NCBI RefSeq assembly: GCF_023078335.1
Contig: NZ_CP095550.1
Span: 1,302,001 to 1,366,000 of the forward strand
Origin: Metabacillus endolithicus
GTDB taxonomy: Bacteria; Bacillota; Bacilli; Bacillales; Bacillaceae
Length of the DNA stretch: 64,000 bases
Direction: 5' to 3'
Position 1 is the first letter of the stretch. Every line of letters starts with the position of its first letter. A program made the translations under genes and the position numbers. Positions 29,565 to 39,745 of this stretch are shown here, one piece after another. The notes under the pieces are model-generated. The model ran no database searches, was not told where the DNA came from, and saw only the letters and a program-made list of their open reading frames with translations.

Positions 29565-30710
29565 CTACCTCATTACCTTGATTATTTTTTCCTTACCTTT
29601 TAATAGCATGTTAATAAAAGGTTCGATGATTTCTTCATTATCATCTAACGATAAACTGACTCTTATTGCAGATTTGGCAATACCGTCATGTTTTCCCATT
29701 GCTAAAAGAGCCTTGCTCATCTTTTTATCTCTTGAAGAACATGCTGATGTAGTTGAAACATAAATATCGTTTTCTCCAAGAAAATGAATGAGTACTTCAG
29801 CTTTTAAGCCTGGTACTGAGAAATTGAGTATATGTGGTGCAGAATGATTTCGTGGAGTATTTATCTCAACGCCATCTATTTTTGATAATTCAAGCATAAG
29901 TTTATCTCGTGTCATTTTTACTTGTTTTAGTTGTTTTCCTGCTTTTTCTGTTGACAACCTCAGAGCCTTTGCCAAAGCTACATTTCCAGCAAGACTTTCC
30001 GTTCCAGATCTAACATTGAGTTCTTGTGCACCACCAGAAAAAAGTGGAGCAAGTTCTACACCTTTGCGTACAAATAAAACACCCGTTCCATTCAAGCTAT
30101 GAAATTTATGGCCTGAGATTGTACATAAATCAATTTTAGCTTTATTAAAATCAAGTGGGACCTTTGTTATTCCTTGAACATGATCAACATGAAAAAGCGC
30201 ATTTGAAGATTCTTTTATCATATGACCAATTTCTTCAATTGGTTGAATGGTGCCAATTTCATTATGAACATGCATAATAGAAACCAAAATGGTATCTTTT
30301 TTTAGCGCCTTCTTAACATCTTCGGCTGAAACTCTACCATTCTGATCAACAGGAAGGTATGTCACGTTAAAGTTATGTACCTGCTCTAGTTGTTTAAATG
30401 ATTCCAACACTGACGGATGCTCGATAGCAGATGTTATAAGATGTTTTCCTTTATGATTAGTAGAAAAAGCTGCTCCTTTTATAGCAAGATTGTTTCCTTC
30501 TGTACCACCCGAAGTAAAAATTATTTCTTCCGGTAAAACTCCTAGCAGTCCGGCAACCTGTTGTCTTGATTGACTTAACAATCTTTCTGCTTCACTACCA
30601 AGCTTATGAATGGAAGAAGGATTTGCAAAGTAATCTTTGGCAACTTTCATATAAGTTGCTAAAACTTCATCATATGGTTTTGTTGTGGCACTGTTGTCTA
30701 AATACAACAT
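29565..30710 (-). CDS. nifZ: Cysteine desulfurase NifZ (IscS-like)
   Basis: PLP enzyme that takes sulfur from cysteine and passes it to ThiI. 381 residues with TSGGTEGNNLAI (66-77), HVDHVQG (174-180), the PLP lysine Lys202 in ISGHKFHSL and the active-site Cys324 in STTSACSSRDK. ATG at 30710 with TGGAGG. Operon with thiI, which indicates a dedicated 4-thiouridine pair as in B. subtilis. The braB gene found upstream in B. subtilis is absent. Confidence 0.93.
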   Translation of the reverse strand: MLYLDNSATTKPYDEVLATYMKVAKDYFANPSSIHKLGSEAERLLSQSRQQVAGLLGVLPEEIIFTSGGTEGNNLAIKGAAFSTNHKGKHLITSAIEHPSVLESFKQLEQVHNFNVTYLPVDQNGRVSAEDVKKALKKDTILVSIMHVHNEIGTIQPIEEIGHMIKESSNALFHVDHVQGITKVPLDFNKAKIDLCTISGHKFHSLNGTGVLFVRKGVELAPLFSGGAQELNVRSGTESLAGNVALAKALRLSTEKAGKQLKQVKMTRDKLMLELSKIDGVEINTPRNHSAPHILNFSVPGLKAEVLIHFLGENDIYVSTTSACSSRDKKMSKALLAMGKHDGIAKSAIRVSLSLDDNEEIIEPFINMLLKGKEKIIKVMR

Positions 30711-30872
30711 TTTGCTTCCTCCAAATTGCTATGTTTATATTTAATTTTATAAATGAGTTGAATTCATATAAATGATCCACGCAATTAGTTTTATCAATGT
30801 GTAATCATAACATATTAAGACTGCAAATAAAAACAATTCAATACTTAGGTAATCGTTCGCATTTCCTAAATA

Positions 30873-30932
30873 AAAAAATGATAGGAAGAACTAAGTTCCA
30901 CTATTATTTCGAAACTTGGTTCCTCTTATCAT
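30873..30932 (-). terminator. Terminator of ezrA
   Basis: Long hairpin: AAATGATAGGAAGAA arm and TTCCTCTTATCATTT arm, with a T7 tail on the minus strand. Confidence 0.85.
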
Positions 30933-30933
30933 T

Positions 30934-32643
30934 TTACTTATAGGATATTGTTTTATCTTGTTCATTTATTAGTTCCCGAATTTTTTCGAAAGAACCAGGT
31001 TCTACTTGTTCTAGTGCTGCAGCTGCAACGTTTAATGCCTCATTGTAATCGTTATGTCTAAACAATTCTTCAGCCTGCTTAAATTTTGTAGCAAGTTGCT
31101 GATTACGGCTTCGGTATCTGTTTCCATACTGGATGATTTGCTCTACTAAGTATACCTCTTCAATGAGATCGTCCCCAGTTTCTTTTAAAGACTTAACTGA
31201 TTGAATAGCCTCTGATAGTAACTCATTAACAATCACCATATTAAGTGGAATTTCATCCAATTTCGTTGTTACCTTTAGAACATCCCGTTTAGCTCTTTCT
31301 ATTAATTCAAGGAACTCAACAGGCAGACCAGGTATATTACTTTGTTGTACCGATCTTGTTGTATCAAGAAGCAGTCTTTTTAATTGATTTAAGCTATCTC
31401 TTGCTTGAAGCTCATCACTTCTAAGAGTTTGAAGCATTTCACGGTATTGATTATGTTCTTCTAATAACTGCTTAATTTGTTTATCAATGTCTTCAAGATC
31501 TTCTTTCACGATGGAATGAGCCACTTGGTCATTTAATAAGTTCTGTTGAATATGTGCAAATTTCTTCTCAACCTGTAATATCTGCTTTTCAATTAGCTTT
31601 TGTTTATCTAATTCAGTCGTTGAAAGTTGATAACTCTGTTTAACAAGCTCTGTTTCTTCAACAGTAGCTTCTTTTTGTTCTGATAGTTCAACTAATTGAT
31701 CATGTATTTGATCTTTCACTTTTTTAACAAACTGATTAGCCTCAACTTCTTTTTCTAATAAATCATATAAGTTATCAATAGATTCCTGAATGAATTGCAA
31801 GCCATCCTGTACATCATCAAGATCAGCTTCTTCTAGTTTCTTTTTGAACTTTTCTAGCTGATTGTTTATCTTCTCAATTTCTAAATCTAATTGAATATGC
31901 TCTAAATAGTAGCCTGATGCTACCATTTCCTTGTATCCTTCTTTTAGTTCATTTACTAAGTTTGGAATTGTCACTGAGCATTCCGTCAATAATTTAGGAA
32001 GTTCATTCATTTTTTCTTGTAGAACATCAAGGTCCATTTTTAGCTTAACTAACACTTCTCTAGCTACTAAATAATTTCCCTGTTCAGTTTCAGCATCAAA
32101 TTGTTTAAGTGAGTCTGTTATTTCAGTTAAGGTGTCATCTAATTTACGATGTGCTTTACCAAACTGATGACTATGAGCTAATAAGGTCTTTTTAACTCGT
32201 TTATATTGGTCTTTTACTTCTTCACCTTCAACTGTATTTTTCTCTTCACTCGTAACAAGTTCATTAATTTCTTCAATAATCTTATCGATATTTTCATTTA
32301 CAGTTAAAAGAACAGTGTCAATATGTTGTAAAACACCTTGTGACTTTTTAAATCGATATTTATCAGCGAAATCCTCGGCATCAAAAAGTAACTCTTCGAC
32401 TTCAGGGAGTTGAGTTGTAATAATCTCATCCCACTCAGCTCTCCATTGTTCAAACAATTCTTCTGCTTGTCCAACCATTTTCAACTCTTTTACTTTCGAT
32501 AACTCATCGATAATTGAGCGATTCATAATTTCAATCTTACGCGCCTCTAGACGATCAACCTCTTTATATATTTTTCTTCTAAACATGTATCCCGCACCAA
32601 ATACAATACATATCAGAAGGACAATTCCAATTAAAACTTCCAT
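30934..32643 (-). CDS. ezrA: Septation ring formation regulator EzrA
   Basis: Negative regulator of FtsZ assembly that sits at the membrane and links division to wall synthesis. 569 residues: N-terminal membrane helix (MEVLIGIVLLICIVFGAGYMF), then spectrin-like coiled coils to the end (many E/K/L/Q heptads). ATG at 32643 with GAGGGGG upstream; upstream in-frame codons lack a site. Slightly longer than the 562-residue B. subtilis protein. Confidence 0.95.
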   Translation of the reverse strand: MEVLIGIVLLICIVFGAGYMFRRKIYKEVDRLEARKIEIMNRSIIDELSKVKELKMVGQAEELFEQWRAEWDEIITTQLPEVEELLFDAEDFADKYRFKKSQGVLQHIDTVLLTVNENIDKIIEEINELVTSEEKNTVEGEEVKDQYKRVKKTLLAHSHQFGKAHRKLDDTLTEITDSLKQFDAETEQGNYLVAREVLVKLKMDLDVLQEKMNELPKLLTECSVTIPNLVNELKEGYKEMVASGYYLEHIQLDLEIEKINNQLEKFKKKLEEADLDDVQDGLQFIQESIDNLYDLLEKEVEANQFVKKVKDQIHDQLVELSEQKEATVEETELVKQSYQLSTTELDKQKLIEKQILQVEKKFAHIQQNLLNDQVAHSIVKEDLEDIDKQIKQLLEEHNQYREMLQTLRSDELQARDSLNQLKRLLLDTTRSVQQSNIPGLPVEFLELIERAKRDVLKVTTKLDEIPLNMVIVNELLSEAIQSVKSLKETGDDLIEEVYLVEQIIQYGNRYRSRNQQLATKFKQAEELFRHNDYNEALNVAAAALEQVEPGSFEKIRELINEQDKTISYK

Positions 32644-33061
32644 AGTTGGCCCCCTCGTACTACACAAAATCCTCATGACAGGGAAGAAGAGTTCCCGGAT
32701 GATGTACATCTTTCAACATCATGCTGATAAGCGTTATTAAGTATCTATCTATTTTTTCGTATGTTGAATATGTTTATTGTTGTTAATTAGTATTGTTCTC
32801 TTTAGAGTCTCCTTTTTTAACATACAATTAACAATCTATTAAAAACCCTTAAAAAATCATATATATTCTAAGACTTTGTTAATGTTAATTCAATGTATTT
32901 ATGATACCATGTAAACGACATTTTTTGACCACAAATTTTAAATTTTTTACATTATTTGTCCAGTTATGATGAAAGGGCATCTATATCTTTAATAAACAGG
33001 CTGAAACGTGTAACTAGATGACAATATAAATTTTATTGTTACAGCAAAAGGGGGAGAAAAT
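32644..33061. other. ezrA-hisJ divergent intergenic region
   Basis: 418 bp, very AT-rich, between divergent ezrA and hisJ. I see no ORF with a ribosome site, no strong hairpin and no convincing -35/-10 pair. Confidence 0.5.
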
Positions 33062-33874
33062 ATGCTACTAAAGAAGGATGGACATGTTCACACACCATTT
33101 TGTCCACATGGATCAATTGATGAACTGGAGTTATATATTGAACAGGCTATAAAAGAGGGGTTTAACTGCCTAACATTCACTGAACACGCTCCACTTCCAA
33201 AAGGCTTTAAAGATCCAACACCACTAGAAGATAGTGCCATGAAACTAGAAGAACTTGGCGATTATTTTGAAAGTATCCTTTTATTAAAAGAAAGATATCA
33301 AAATTCTATTACCATTAATGTTGGTTTGGAAATTGACTATATAAGAGATTACGAAAAAGAAACTACTGATTTTTTAAATGAATATGGAAAATACTTAGAT
33401 GATAGTATTTTATCTGTTCACTTTTTAAAGATAAAAGATCAATATTATTGTATGGATTTTGATGATAAAACCTTTAATGAAATGATTTCCGAAACAGGTT
33501 CATTAAAAGTACTACATGAAACCTATTACAATGAAGTTCTTCACTCAATTAATAGTGATTTAGGAAAATATAAACCAAAAAGAATTGGGCACATAACTCT
33601 TGCAAACAAATTTCAAAAACTTTTCCCTGTTACCTTCTCAAATGAAAAGTGGATACTTGATATTTTAACTTCGATTAAAGAAAAAAACCTAGAAATAGAT
33701 TATAATGTAGCAGGATTAAGAAAAGAATATTGTGGTGAAGTCTATCCTAATGATGAAATTGCAAAAATGGCAATAAAACAAGAAATCCCTCTCATCTATG
33801 GGTCAGATGCCCACAGTGCTAGGGATGTTGGAAAGAACTATAAATATTTTGAGCAGTTATCGAATAGCAAGTAG
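33062..33874 (+). CDS. hisJ: Histidinol-phosphatase HisJ (PHP family)
   Basis: Dephosphorylates histidinol phosphate in histidine synthesis; separate from the his operon in bacilli. 270 residues of the PHP metallohydrolase fold: KKDGHVHTPFCPHGS (metal HxH), TFTEHAPLP, VGLEIDY and YGSDAHSARDVG. ATG at 33062 with GGGGGAG. The 3' end overlaps the convergent refZ gene by 18 nt. Confidence 0.92.
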   Translation: MLLKKDGHVHTPFCPHGSIDELELYIEQAIKEGFNCLTFTEHAPLPKGFKDPTPLEDSAMKLEELGDYFESILLLKERYQNSITINVGLEIDYIRDYEKETTDFLNEYGKYLDDSILSVHFLKIKDQYYCMDFDDKTFNEMISETGSLKVLHETYYNEVLHSINSDLGKYKPKRIGHITLANKFQKLFPVTFSNEKWILDILTSIKEKNLEIDYNVAGLRKEYCGEVYPNDEIAKMAIKQEIPLIYGSDAHSARDVGKNYKYFEQLSNSK

Positions 33875-34513
33875 ATTGCGATCTTGTGAGAACTTGTCTA
33901 CTAACAACGAATTTAGCCATAATTTCAACTCTTTATAATACTGATGCACAAAGTATGCTTCGTGAGGTTGAATATGAAGGACTTCACTCATGTATTGTGG
34001 CTGTAAATACGGCATATGCAATAAACTTCTAAGTTGGATGATTAAATGCGGGATAAATCCCTTTCGAAAATGTCCTTCCTCGATCCCTTGTTCTAATAGT
34101 GACTTAATGTAATATTTCTCTTTGGTTAAATAGGTTGTCATCACCTCACGATTTAAAACAGAGTCTACTGTCACTTCACGATACACTAATCGAGAAAGTT
34201 GACGGTTTTCATGCTGATAATGCAATAAATCTAAAATCATTTTACTAAGCACATCATGGGTGTTTCCATATTGTATATGTGAGTAATTTTCTTCAATGAT
34301 TTTAAGATAACCTTCATAATAATGTGATACAAGATATTCAAGAAGTCCACCTTTTCCTTTAAAATAATATGAAATGTGGGCAACATTTACATTGGCTCTA
34401 TTGGCTATCTCTCTTACAGAGGTACCCGTAAATCCCTTAGAGTTAAATAAGTAAATGGCAGCATCAAGTATCTTTTGTTTTGTATCACGGGAGTTTGTTT
34501 GAGTCATAGTCAT
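33857..34513 (-). CDS. refZ: TetR-family division regulator RefZ (YttP)
   Basis: DNA-binding protein that in B. subtilis modulates FtsZ assembly and chromosome capture at sporulation by binding sites near the origin. 218 residues: a TetR helix-turn-helix at about 11-57 (ILDAAIYLFNSKGFTGTSVREIANRANVNVAHISYYFKGKG) and a C-terminal regulatory domain. ATG at 34513 with AGGAGG 4 nt upstream; a second ATG two codons later fits spacing better. The match to RefZ rests on position next to ezrA/hisJ and length. Confidence 0.85.
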   Translation of the reverse strand: MTMTQTNSRDTKQKILDAAIYLFNSKGFTGTSVREIANRANVNVAHISYYFKGKGGLLEYLVSHYYEGYLKIIEENYSHIQYGNTHDVLSKMILDLLHYQHENRQLSRLVYREVTVDSVLNREVMTTYLTKEKYYIKSLLEQGIEEGHFRKGFIPHLIIQLRSLLHMPYLQPQYMSEVLHIQPHEAYFVHQYYKELKLWLNSLLVDKFSQDRNLLAIR

Positions 34514-34627
34514 TACACCTCCTATTCATATATAATATCTTCAATCATTTAGTATCAAACTCCTTTATGATTCGCTCGACAAAGTTCTTCATCATAAGGG
34601 AAATTTATCAAAAGGTAGGTAATTTAG

Positions 34628-35107
34628 ATGTTTCATGTCGAAAAATACAATGGTAAAAAGTCAGATCAATATTCATTGGTCATAAATCAATTAAAAGCTT
34701 TACTAGAGGGAGAAGAAGATCGCATTGCTAATTTAGCAAACGCTTCGGCTCTTTTAAATCAATTTTTAGATAACATCAATTGGGTTGGATTTTATTTAAT
34801 GAAGGAAGGTCAACTTGTATTAGGACCTTTCCAAGGATTACCTGCATGCGTTCGAATTCCTGTAGGAAGAGGTGTTTGTGGTACAGCTGCAGCTAATAAA
34901 AAAACAGAGCGAATTGCAGATGTTCATCAGTTCCCGGGACACATTGCATGTGATGCAGCGTCTAATTCAGAGATTGTTGTTCCTCTGATCGTTGACGGTG
35001 AAGTGATTGGCGTGTTGGATATTGACAGCCCAATAAAAGATCGATTCAATGAAGAAGACCAAGTGTTTTTAGAAAACTTTGTAGATGTTTTGGTTCAATA
35101 TATGTAA
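34628..35107 (+). CDS. msrC: Free methionine-(R)-sulfoxide reductase YtsP (GAF fold)
   Basis: Reduces free methionine-R-sulfoxide. 159 residues of GAF fold with the three conserved Cys at 74 (GLPACVRIP), 84 (GRGVCGTA) and 108 (GHIACDAAS), spaced exactly as in the fRMsr family. ATG at 34628. Stops at a bidirectional terminator shared with ytrP. Confidence 0.92.
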   Translation: MFHVEKYNGKKSDQYSLVINQLKALLEGEEDRIANLANASALLNQFLDNINWVGFYLMKEGQLVLGPFQGLPACVRIPVGRGVCGTAAANKKTERIADVHQFPGHIACDAASNSEIVVPLIVDGEVIGVLDIDSPIKDRFNEEDQVFLENFVDVLVQYM

Positions 35108-35138
35108 AAAAGGTGAGCTAAGCAGCTCACCTTTTTTA
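35107..35138. terminator. Bidirectional terminator, ytsP/ytrP
   Basis: AAAAAAGGTGAGCT / AGCTCACCTTTTTT with a 4-nt loop. Confidence 0.93.
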
Positions 35139-36937
35139 ATGAATATCATCCTCAACGACCACTTGATTTTTCCCTAGGTTTTTAGCAACATATAACGCCT
35201 TATCAGCGCGGCTGAATAACTGATTATAATTACGTTCATTTTCAGCAATCCAATAGGATACTCCACAAGATATTGTCACTGAGGGATTTGTATTTTCCGC
35301 TACCCTTTTTACAATTCTTTCGGCAATGGCGGTTCCTGCTTCAAGGTCAACTTGTGGCAGATAAACAGCTAATTCCTCGCCTCCCCATCTTGCTCCAATA
35401 TCATGTTCTCTACTATTACTTTTAATAATATTGGCAACCTGAACCAAAACTTCGTCTCCAACTTGATGACCGAATGTATCATTAACTCCCTTAAAATTGT
35501 CGATGTCAATTAATAAAAATGTTCCTTGACGATCAGCTTTCATTGAGTTCTCTATACAAGTGTTCATGTAATTACGAGAGTACAATTGTGTTAATTGGTC
35601 AGTTTTAACTAACGTTTCTAACTCTTCTCGTAATAAGGAATTAGATAGGGCCAATGTAGAATGATGAATTAACGATTGAAGAAGTTTAAACATATCAAAT
35701 GAAAAATGATAAGAATTTTTGTGAAGGACAATTGCACAGCCACGAAGAGTATCACTCTGTACCATTGGTACAGCCATAACTGATGCAAAGGAGCCATCTG
35801 GCAGGTATGTTGTGATATCACCTAAAAACAAATTTCTTCTAGATTCTTCTCAAGTTTTCCTTTTATATAATCGATATAAACATGCACTTCATTCGTATTA
35901 AAAAATTTAGTACTACCTGGAAAAATTTGAAATTCATTTTGATGATTTTGATAGAAAAAGCCCACCTCATCAGCTTCAAAAGATTCCATAATTCTTGATG
36001 TCATATATGTCATCGTATCTGCCAATCGTAAGTTTTTATTTAAACGATGGGACGTTTCATTTATAAGCTGTAAATCCTTAATTAATCTCTTTGATTGATC
36101 ATATAATTGTGCATTTTCCATCGCAGTACCGGCTGCATTTGCAAGCATAATGATAAAGTTTTTATCTTGATCAGCCAGGTTTATCCCGTGATTAACGACC
36201 ACTTGCAATACACCATATACCCCTTGCTTACCTTTTAATGGAGTATATAAAATCGTTTGATTTATCTTCTCATCAAATGAAAACTGTATTTTTCCTGTTA
36301 CAAAGGCTTCCATAGCCATTTCATTTCCATCTTGATGATCAAATCCAAGATCTTTAATTGGTAAATTCAAGTTATTTTCATTATCGTGTGATAAAAACAA
36401 ATAGAAAATAAAGTCAGTATACATTTCTTGTAATGTTGTAATTAATTCAACTAAAACATCATCTTTATTCATAAAAGCATGAAATTGCTCTGTTAAATGA
36501 AATAATCTTTCATACTTCTGCTCATTTTCGGTAACCTGTATTAATTCCATACAATGGGTATAGAAGGATGTACATGTTTTTGCTAATTCATTTATAACTG
36601 CTGGTGAGTACTCATTTTCAAAGCCCTTTAATTGAAGGATCCCCTTTAGTCTATCTTTTCGAAAAATTGGGATTAGAACTTGTTCACCATAGTAATAGGC
36701 TTCACCATCTTTGAGAATGAACGTATTAAATGGGGTATCATCAACTGGTGAAGACTGTGTATAAAACTCGTCACTACTATTATAAAAATAAAAAACAGCA
36801 TGACGAATTGAAAGCTCACTTTTAACAGTTTCAGAAAGCTTTTCCACGATATCAGATAATGAACGTTTATTATGATGTTTGCTAATAAAATCAAAAAAGG
36901 CGCATTTAGTAGCAGTTATCACGAATTGTTCTCCCAT
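35136..36937 (-). CDS. ytrP: GAF-GGDEF protein YtrP, one frameshift
   Basis: About 600 residues: two or more GAF-like sensory regions (about 20-150 and 160-300, with a third before the break) and a C-terminal GGDEF domain (LIDIDNFKGVNDTFGHQVGDEVL, active-site variant RWGGEEL). Predicted diguanylate cyclase of the cytoplasm, though activity in B. subtilis is debated. ATG at 36937 follows GGGTGA. At 35824-35828 the minus strand reads T5 where T6 gives EEICFLGDITTYLPDG; one base is missing. Confidence 0.88.
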
Positions 36938-37116
36938 AAAATCACCCACACTAAAAGTTACAAATTTAAACTAAGTCAAATTACTCATACATTATATCAT
37001 AAATCAATTCTATAGATAGTAGAGTAAATATTTTTATTTCCAATTGAAATGAAATGAACTTAGTTTATACTTTACTAATGATTATTTCAAAAAATTATAT
37101 ATTTATGTAAAGGTTC

Positions 37117-37145
37117 TTGACTTTATACATAGAAAAACATATAAT
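37117..37145 (+). promoter_or_regulatory. Strong sigma-A promoter of rpsD
   Basis: TTGACT (37117-37122), 17-nt spacer and a perfect TATAAT (37140-37145); start predicted near 37152. Confidence 0.85.
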
Positions 37146-37151
37146 GTTCGT

Positions 37152-37340
37152 TGTGTATAAAATATGCAGCCTATTGATGGTGCAATGGTGAATTCATTTT
37201 ATTCCCCTTTTTATTTTAAGGAGGTGTATCGAGTAACTCTATGCTGCTGGAGCGAGGATACATGAAAATAAAATGTGCATGATTGTTAGTCAGTCTGGTT
37301 TTTATTTTATGCAAAATAAAAACATAAAGGAGGAGTTAGC
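37152..37340 (+). promoter_or_regulatory. rpsD 5' leader, probable S4 autoregulatory RNA
   Basis: About 190-nt leader between the promoter and rpsD. CATTTTATT near 37194 can pair with AATAAAATG near 37268-37276, enclosing TGTATC / GATACA around a Gly-rich segment that itself contains AAGGAGGTG. A separate perfect 11-bp hairpin (37298-37308 / 37313-37323) ends just before the AAAGGAGGAG. S4 represses its own synthesis through such a leader in B. subtilis; the structural match here is inferred. Confidence 0.6.
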
Positions 37341-37943
37341 ATGGCTCGTTATACAGGCTCAAGCTGGAAACTCTCTCGTCGTTTAGGTATTTCATTAAGT
37401 GGTACAGGTAAAGAATTAGAAAAGCGTCCATATGCTCCAGGACAACACGGTCCAGGACAACGCAAAAAAATCTCTGAGTACGGATTACAATTACAAGAGA
37501 AGCAAAAGCTTCGTCACATGTATGGTGTAAATGAGCGCCAATTCCGTAACTTATTTGATAAAGCTGGTAAAATGGCTGGTAAACATGGTGAGAACTTCAT
37601 GATTCTTCTTGATTCTCGTCTTGATAACGTAGTATACCGTTTAGGTTTAGCTCGTACTCGCCGTCAAGCTCGTCAATTAGTTAACCACGGTCATATCATG
37701 GTTGATGGTGGACGTGTTGATATCCCATCATACCAATTAAAACCTGGTCAAACGATCACTTTACGTGAAAAATCTCGCAACCTTGACATCGTTAAGGAAG
37801 CAATCGAAGTAAGCAACTTCGTACCTGACTACCTAACTTTCGACGCAGATAAATTAGAAGGTACTTTCACTCGCTTACCTGAGCGTTCTGAATTACCTGC
37901 TGAAATTAACGAAGCTCTTATCGTTGAGTTCTACTCTCGTTAA
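37341..37943 (+). CDS. rpsD: 30S ribosomal protein S4
   Basis: Primary 16S rRNA-binding assembly protein and autoregulator. 200 residues: [36 protein letters not shown] and the S4 RNA-binding domain [38 protein letters not shown] precedes the ATG. The N-terminal CxxC...CxxC zinc motif is absent, a zinc-independent form. Codon use is strongly biased (many TTA, CGT, GGT), fitting high expression. Confidence 0.98.
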   Translation: MARYTGSSWKLSRRLGISLSGTGKELEKRPYAPGQHGPGQRKKISEYGLQLQEKQKLRHMYGVNERQFRNLFDKAGKMAGKHGENFMILLDSRLDNVVYRLGLARTRRQARQLVNHGHIMVDGGRVDIPSYQLKPGQTITLREKSRNLDIVKEAIEVSNFVPDYLTFDADKLEGTFTRLPERSELPAEINEALIVEFYSR

Positions 37944-37951
37944 TAGTTTTG

Positions 37952-37983
37952 AAAAAACCTATACCAATTGGTATAGGTTTTTT
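37952..37983 (+). terminator. Terminator of rpsD
   Basis: AAAAAACCTATACC / GGTATAGGTTTTTT, 9 nt past the stop. Confidence 0.94.
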
Positions 37984-38010
37984 ATTTTGCTCAAATAAAC
38001 ATTTGAAAGA

Positions 38011-38042
38011 AAAAAGAGAACAAATCCGTAGATTCATTCTCT
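38011..38042 (-). terminator. Terminator of tyrS
   Basis: GAGAGAATGAATC / GGATTTGTTCTC on the minus strand, followed by T6, just past the tyrS stop. Confidence 0.78.
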
Positions 38043-38049
38043 CCTCGCT

Positions 38050-39614
<1,565 letters not shown>

Positions 39615-39620
39615 CAAGCA

Positions 39621-39650
39621 ATTTTAACCATAAAGGAAATAGAATGTCAA
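39621..39650 (-). promoter_or_regulatory. Sigma-A promoter of tyrS
   Basis: TTGACA (39645-39650), 18-nt spacer, TAAAAT (39621-39626) on the minus strand, just upstream of the T-box leader. Confidence 0.72.
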
Positions 39651-39745
39651 CTGGTTAAATAACCATTATCTCCTTTCATGACAAAAGCATACAAATTTTT
39701 TATCTTATTATGTTATAATAAATAAGATTTGGGGGGAATGCATAT

